Shown: positions 61,819-64,000 of the stretch, one piece after another
Position numbering within the stretch: the first letter of the stretch is position 1
Layout: each line of letters opens with the position of its first letter
Assembly: GCF_900184795.1 (NCBI RefSeq)
Contig: NZ_FXXN01000017.1
Location: forward strand, 1 to 64,000
DNA from: Magnetospirillum sp. 15-1
Lineage (GTDB): Bacteria; Pseudomonadota; Alphaproteobacteria; Rhodospirillales; Magnetospirillaceae
DNA: 64,000 nt
Direction of reading: 5' to 3'
The notes under the pieces: generated by a model
Told to the model about the DNA's origin: nothing
Databases searched by the model: none
Seen by the model: the letters and a program-made list of their open reading frames with translations, nothing else
Translations under genes and position numbers: made by a program

Positions 61819-62552
61819 CCGAAACCAAAACCGTCGTCGTCACCGGCGCGTCGCGGGGTATCGGGCACGCCATCGCCCGGCGCTTCCTGGCCGAGGGCTG
61901 GCGGGTCATCACCTGCGCGCGGGCCGATGTGCCCAAGGAGTGCATGATCGACCGCAACTGGGCCTGCCATATCGTCGCCGATCTGGCCGATCCCGCCTCG
62001 GCCCAGGACTTCGTCACCAAGGCCAATGCCTGGCTGGGCTCGGAGCCGCTGCACGCCCTGGTCAACAATGCCGGCGTCAGCCCCAAGACCCCCTACAAGG
62101 AGCGGTTGGGGGTGCTGAATGGTCCCATCGACGGCTGGAAGGATGTCTTCGAACTGAACTTCTTCGCGCCGCTGCGGCTGGCGCGGGGATTTGCCAGCGC
62201 GCTCCATCGGGGCAAGGGGGCCATCGTCAACATCACCTCCATCGCCGGGCATTACGTCCATCCCTTCGCGGGATCGGCCTATTCCACCTCGAAGGCGGCC
62301 CTGTCGGGGCTGACCCGCGAGATGGCCGCCGAGATGGCGCAGTTGGGGGTAAGGGTCAATGCCGTGGCGCCGGGAGAAATCCGGACCGAGATGATCTCGG
62401 CCGAGTACGAGGCGCTGGTGCCGCGCATCCCCCTGGAGCGCATGGGCACCACCGAGGACGTGGCCGGCACCGTGTTCCGGCTGTGCGGCCCCGATTTCGC
62501 CTATGTGACCGGCACCGAGGTGTTCGTCACCGGCGGCCAGCACCTGTACTGA
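61815..62552 (+). CDS. SDR-family oxidoreductase
   Basis: A 245-residue classical SDR: VVVTGASRGIGHAIARRFLA, NNAGVSP, catalytic Ser in NITSIAGHYVHPFAGSA and YSTSKAALSGLTREMAAEMA with Tyr and Lys. It is coupled to sppA by overlap. Substrate unknown; sugar or polyol oxidation is common for relatives. Confidence 0.88.
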   Translation: MTETKTVVVTGASRGIGHAIARRFLAEGWRVITCARADVPKECMIDRNWACHIVADLADPASAQDFVTKANAWLGSEPLHALVNNAGVSPKTPYKERLGVLNGPIDGWKDVFELNFFAPLRLARGFASALHRGKGAIVNITSIAGHYVHPFAGSAYSTSKAALSGLTREMAAEMAQLGVRVNAVAPGEIRTEMISAEYEALVPRIPLERMGTTEDVAGTVFRLCGPDFAYVTGTEVFVTGGQHLY

Positions 62553-62554
62553 TT

Positions 62555-62687
62555 AGAGTTTTTCGCATTTAAGCTGAATCGGAAAATCGAAAAACTCTTA
62601 AGCCCGAGCGGCGCTTGAGCCCTGAAAAAGCTTTTTCGTATAGACAAAAGGCTGGAGTGCTTCAGCGTAAAGCTGATGCACTCTAGC
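62555..62687. repeat. Composite palindromic intergenic element
   Basis: Contains AGAGTTTTTCG (62555-62565) and its exact complement (62588-62598), a central GAAAAAGCTTTTTC palindrome near 62624, and imperfect 16-base arms (62651-62666, 62672-62687; two mismatches) around a five-base loop. It resembles mosaic palindromes common in alphaproteobacterial intergenic DNA. Its right arm holds the PilZ gene stop codon. Confidence 0.75.
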
Positions 62688-63012
62688 GGAAATAGGCCGG
62701 CTGGGCGCCGGTGACCTCGCCCAGATGGGTGATGATGTAGCGCATCAGCTTGGCGGTGGGGGCGAACTCGCCGCGCACGATGCCGCCTTCGGTCGCCTTG
62801 ATGGTCACCAGGGCCTCGACGCTGTCGTCGAGGGAGCGGAGCGCCGCCACGGTCAGCCGGATGCTGTCGCCGGGCCGATGGCCGCTCCCCTGGAAGCTGA
62901 CGCCGGAGACCGAGATGTCCACCACCGGAAAGACCTTGCCGTTGATCAGGACGGCCAGGCCGTCGCCCATCTTGCGGACGTGTTGCCGCCGTTCCTTGAA
63001 CTGCGTCATCAT
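62683..63012 (-). CDS. PilZ-domain protein
   Basis: A 109-residue single PilZ domain, the cyclic-di-GMP binding fold. FKERRQHVRKMGDGLAVLI has the Arg-rich N-terminal motif and VVDISVSGVSFQGSGHRPGD the D-x-S-x-x-G motif. It probably relays c-di-GMP to motility or envelope functions. ATG 63012 and 63009 are both possible. Confidence 0.88.
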   Translation of the reverse strand: MMTQFKERRQHVRKMGDGLAVLINGKVFPVVDISVSGVSFQGSGHRPGDSIRLTVAALRSLDDSVEALVTIKATEGGIVRGEFAPTAKLMRYIITHLGEVTGAQPAYFR

Positions 63013-63103
63013 GGGCCTCCCTCATTTGTTCGCTATGTCGACCGTATAGTCGAAAGGCGTAAACGGCATTTGCGGAGCATGTGAACGGGAGTTGGACGGC
63101 CGC

Positions 63104-64000
63104 TTATTGTGCGGCGCGGGGCGCGTTGGCGAAAGCCTTGCGGACGAAGGCGCTGACCTCGGACAAGGCGGTATCCTGGTTGATGCCGGCGGCCTTGGCC
63201 CGCTCGACGAACTTGGCGACGTATTCCAGGTTGCCGGGAATACCGAACGAGCGCTTGAACATTTCCTCGCCCAGCAGATCGTAGGTGACCAGCGCCATCA
63301 CCGCCAACTGGTCCATGCGCAGCCCCAACTCGCCCACCAGCATCTTGGCCGACAGGCCGCCCACATCGGCCAGCAGGCCGGTGATGCGCACCGTCTGGTC
63401 GGCATTGGGTAACTCGGCCCGCACGGTGGGGTCGAGCAGGACCATGGTGAAGGCCGCCGAGCGCAGGCGTTTGCCGTCGGGGGTGAGGATTTCGGCGATA
63501 CGGGCGCGGCGGTCGCCGCTGCCGGCCGGGGCGGCGGTGCCGCCGGCCTTGACCTCGTGCACCGGGGCCGCCACGTCGCCGCCCGACACGGCGGCGATGG
63601 GCTTGGGCTTTTCGGCGGCCTTGGCCCTGTCGGCACGGGCGGCTGGCGGCAGCAGGAAGTTGGGGATTTCGCTGGGCAGGGTGGACGGCACCGGCAACTC
63701 GGCCGGATTGTCCTTCAGCCGGCGGATATCCTCGGGCACCTTGTAGTCGAGAATCCGCTTGCCCAGGCGTTTCACCAGGGCCGGCGACAAAGTTGAATAT
63801 TCAGGTACGAGCGCCACCTGCCAATCGTGGAGCAGGTGCTCCTGCATGGCGTCATAGAGCACTTCGCCCCGGCTGCGCTTGGCGGCAGGTTCCGCCGCCG
63901 ACCCGGACAGCAGACGCATCAGCTTGCCCAGCAGGCCCTTGGGCGGCGGCGGGCGGCGGTCGCCCGCCTTGAGCGGGCGGGAGTCGCCGTCCAGGCGCTT
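63104..64000 (-). CDS. Hypothetical protein, 5' end beyond the window
   Basis: The frame is open to base 64000; at least 298 residues are visible. The N-terminal visible part is Pro/Lys-rich (RPPPPKGLLGKLMRLLSGSA); then HLLHDWQVALVPEYSTLSPA and a Pro/Ala linker; the C-terminal half is helical (LGLRMDQLAVMALVTYDLLG, FGIPGNLEYVAKFVERAKAA). No family recognised. ATG 63919 could be an internal start. Confidence 0.65.
   Translation of the reverse strand, partial: KRLDGDSRPLKAGDRRPPPPKGLLGKLMRLLSGSAAEPAAKRSRGEVLYDAMQEHLLHDWQVALVPEYSTLSPALVKRLGKRILDYKVPEDIRRLKDNPAELPVPSTLPSEIPNFLLPPAARADRAKAAEKPKPIAAVSGGDVAAPVHEVKAGGTAAPAGSGDRRARIAEILTPDGKRLRSAAFTMVLLDPTVRAELPNADQTVRITGLLADVGGLSAKMLVGELGLRMDQLAVMALVTYDLLGEEMFKRSFGIPGNLEYVAKFVERAKAAGINQDTALSEVSAFVRKAFANAPRAAQ

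Overview
The window is high-GC DNA from an alphaproteobacterium, most likely a Magnetospirillum or Paramagnetospirillum relative (Rhodospirillales). This is inferred from gene content: cowN, a 6-hydroxycyclohex-1-ene-1-carbonyl-CoA dehydrogenase with an oah remnant beside it, several aromatic-acid genes, and alphaproteobacterial-style housekeeping operons. No rRNA, tRNA or CRISPR array was recognised.

1-22.5 kb is the late half of a lambda-type siphophage prophage, read left to right: terminase (cut by the window edge), gpW, portal, S49 protease with nested scaffold, decoration protein, capsid, head-tail joiner, tail genes, a G/GT pair with a canonical -1 slippery heptamer, tape measure, fibres, DUF1833, NlpC/P60 and tail-tip J, then holin and lysin. 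Two toxin-antitoxin cassettes (GNAT/DUF1778 and MazEF) sit on the opposite strand between late genes, each with its own dyad operator. The prophage looks defective: an 854-bp IS5-family element splits a glycine-rich fibre gene, J carries an in-frame TGA, and the right end is fused to a piece of a DUF3489-like gene.

22.7-36.5 kb is an accessory region. It holds an XRE regulator, a two-partner secretion pair (TpsB and a haemagglutinin-like TpsA), a LuxR-type regulator, small secreted or membrane proteins, and a three-gene block of peptidoglycan-binding/CHAP protein, patatin-like lipase and membrane protein. After it comes about 1.5 kb of debris: a transposase remnant, 21-bp tandem repeats and a broken integrase. 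A diverged element of about 26 bp occurs upstream of both tpsB and a small secreted-protein gene, on either side of the LuxR gene.

36.5-49.3 kb concerns aromatic acids. A nine-gene minus-strand operon (SDR, MarR, Old-Yellow-Enzyme-like reductase with a C-terminal FN3-like domain, EntE-like aryl-acid ligase, LivK-H-M-G-F) starts at a 46-bp dyad. It would import and CoA-activate an aromatic or alicyclic acid. On the plus strand follow a deletion chimera (flavin monooxygenase start joined to a LivF end), an intact had, an oah reduced to its two ends, and a universal stress protein.

49.5-64 kb is mostly core genome: gatCAB, a nuclease-fold protein, cowN, ruvX, aroC, fabI, a CBS-domain protein, cspA, a rhodanese, an ECF-like sigma factor with a membrane protein between two copies of a terminator repeat, sppA, an SDR, a palindromic intergenic element, a PilZ protein and a partial hypothetical gene at the right edge.
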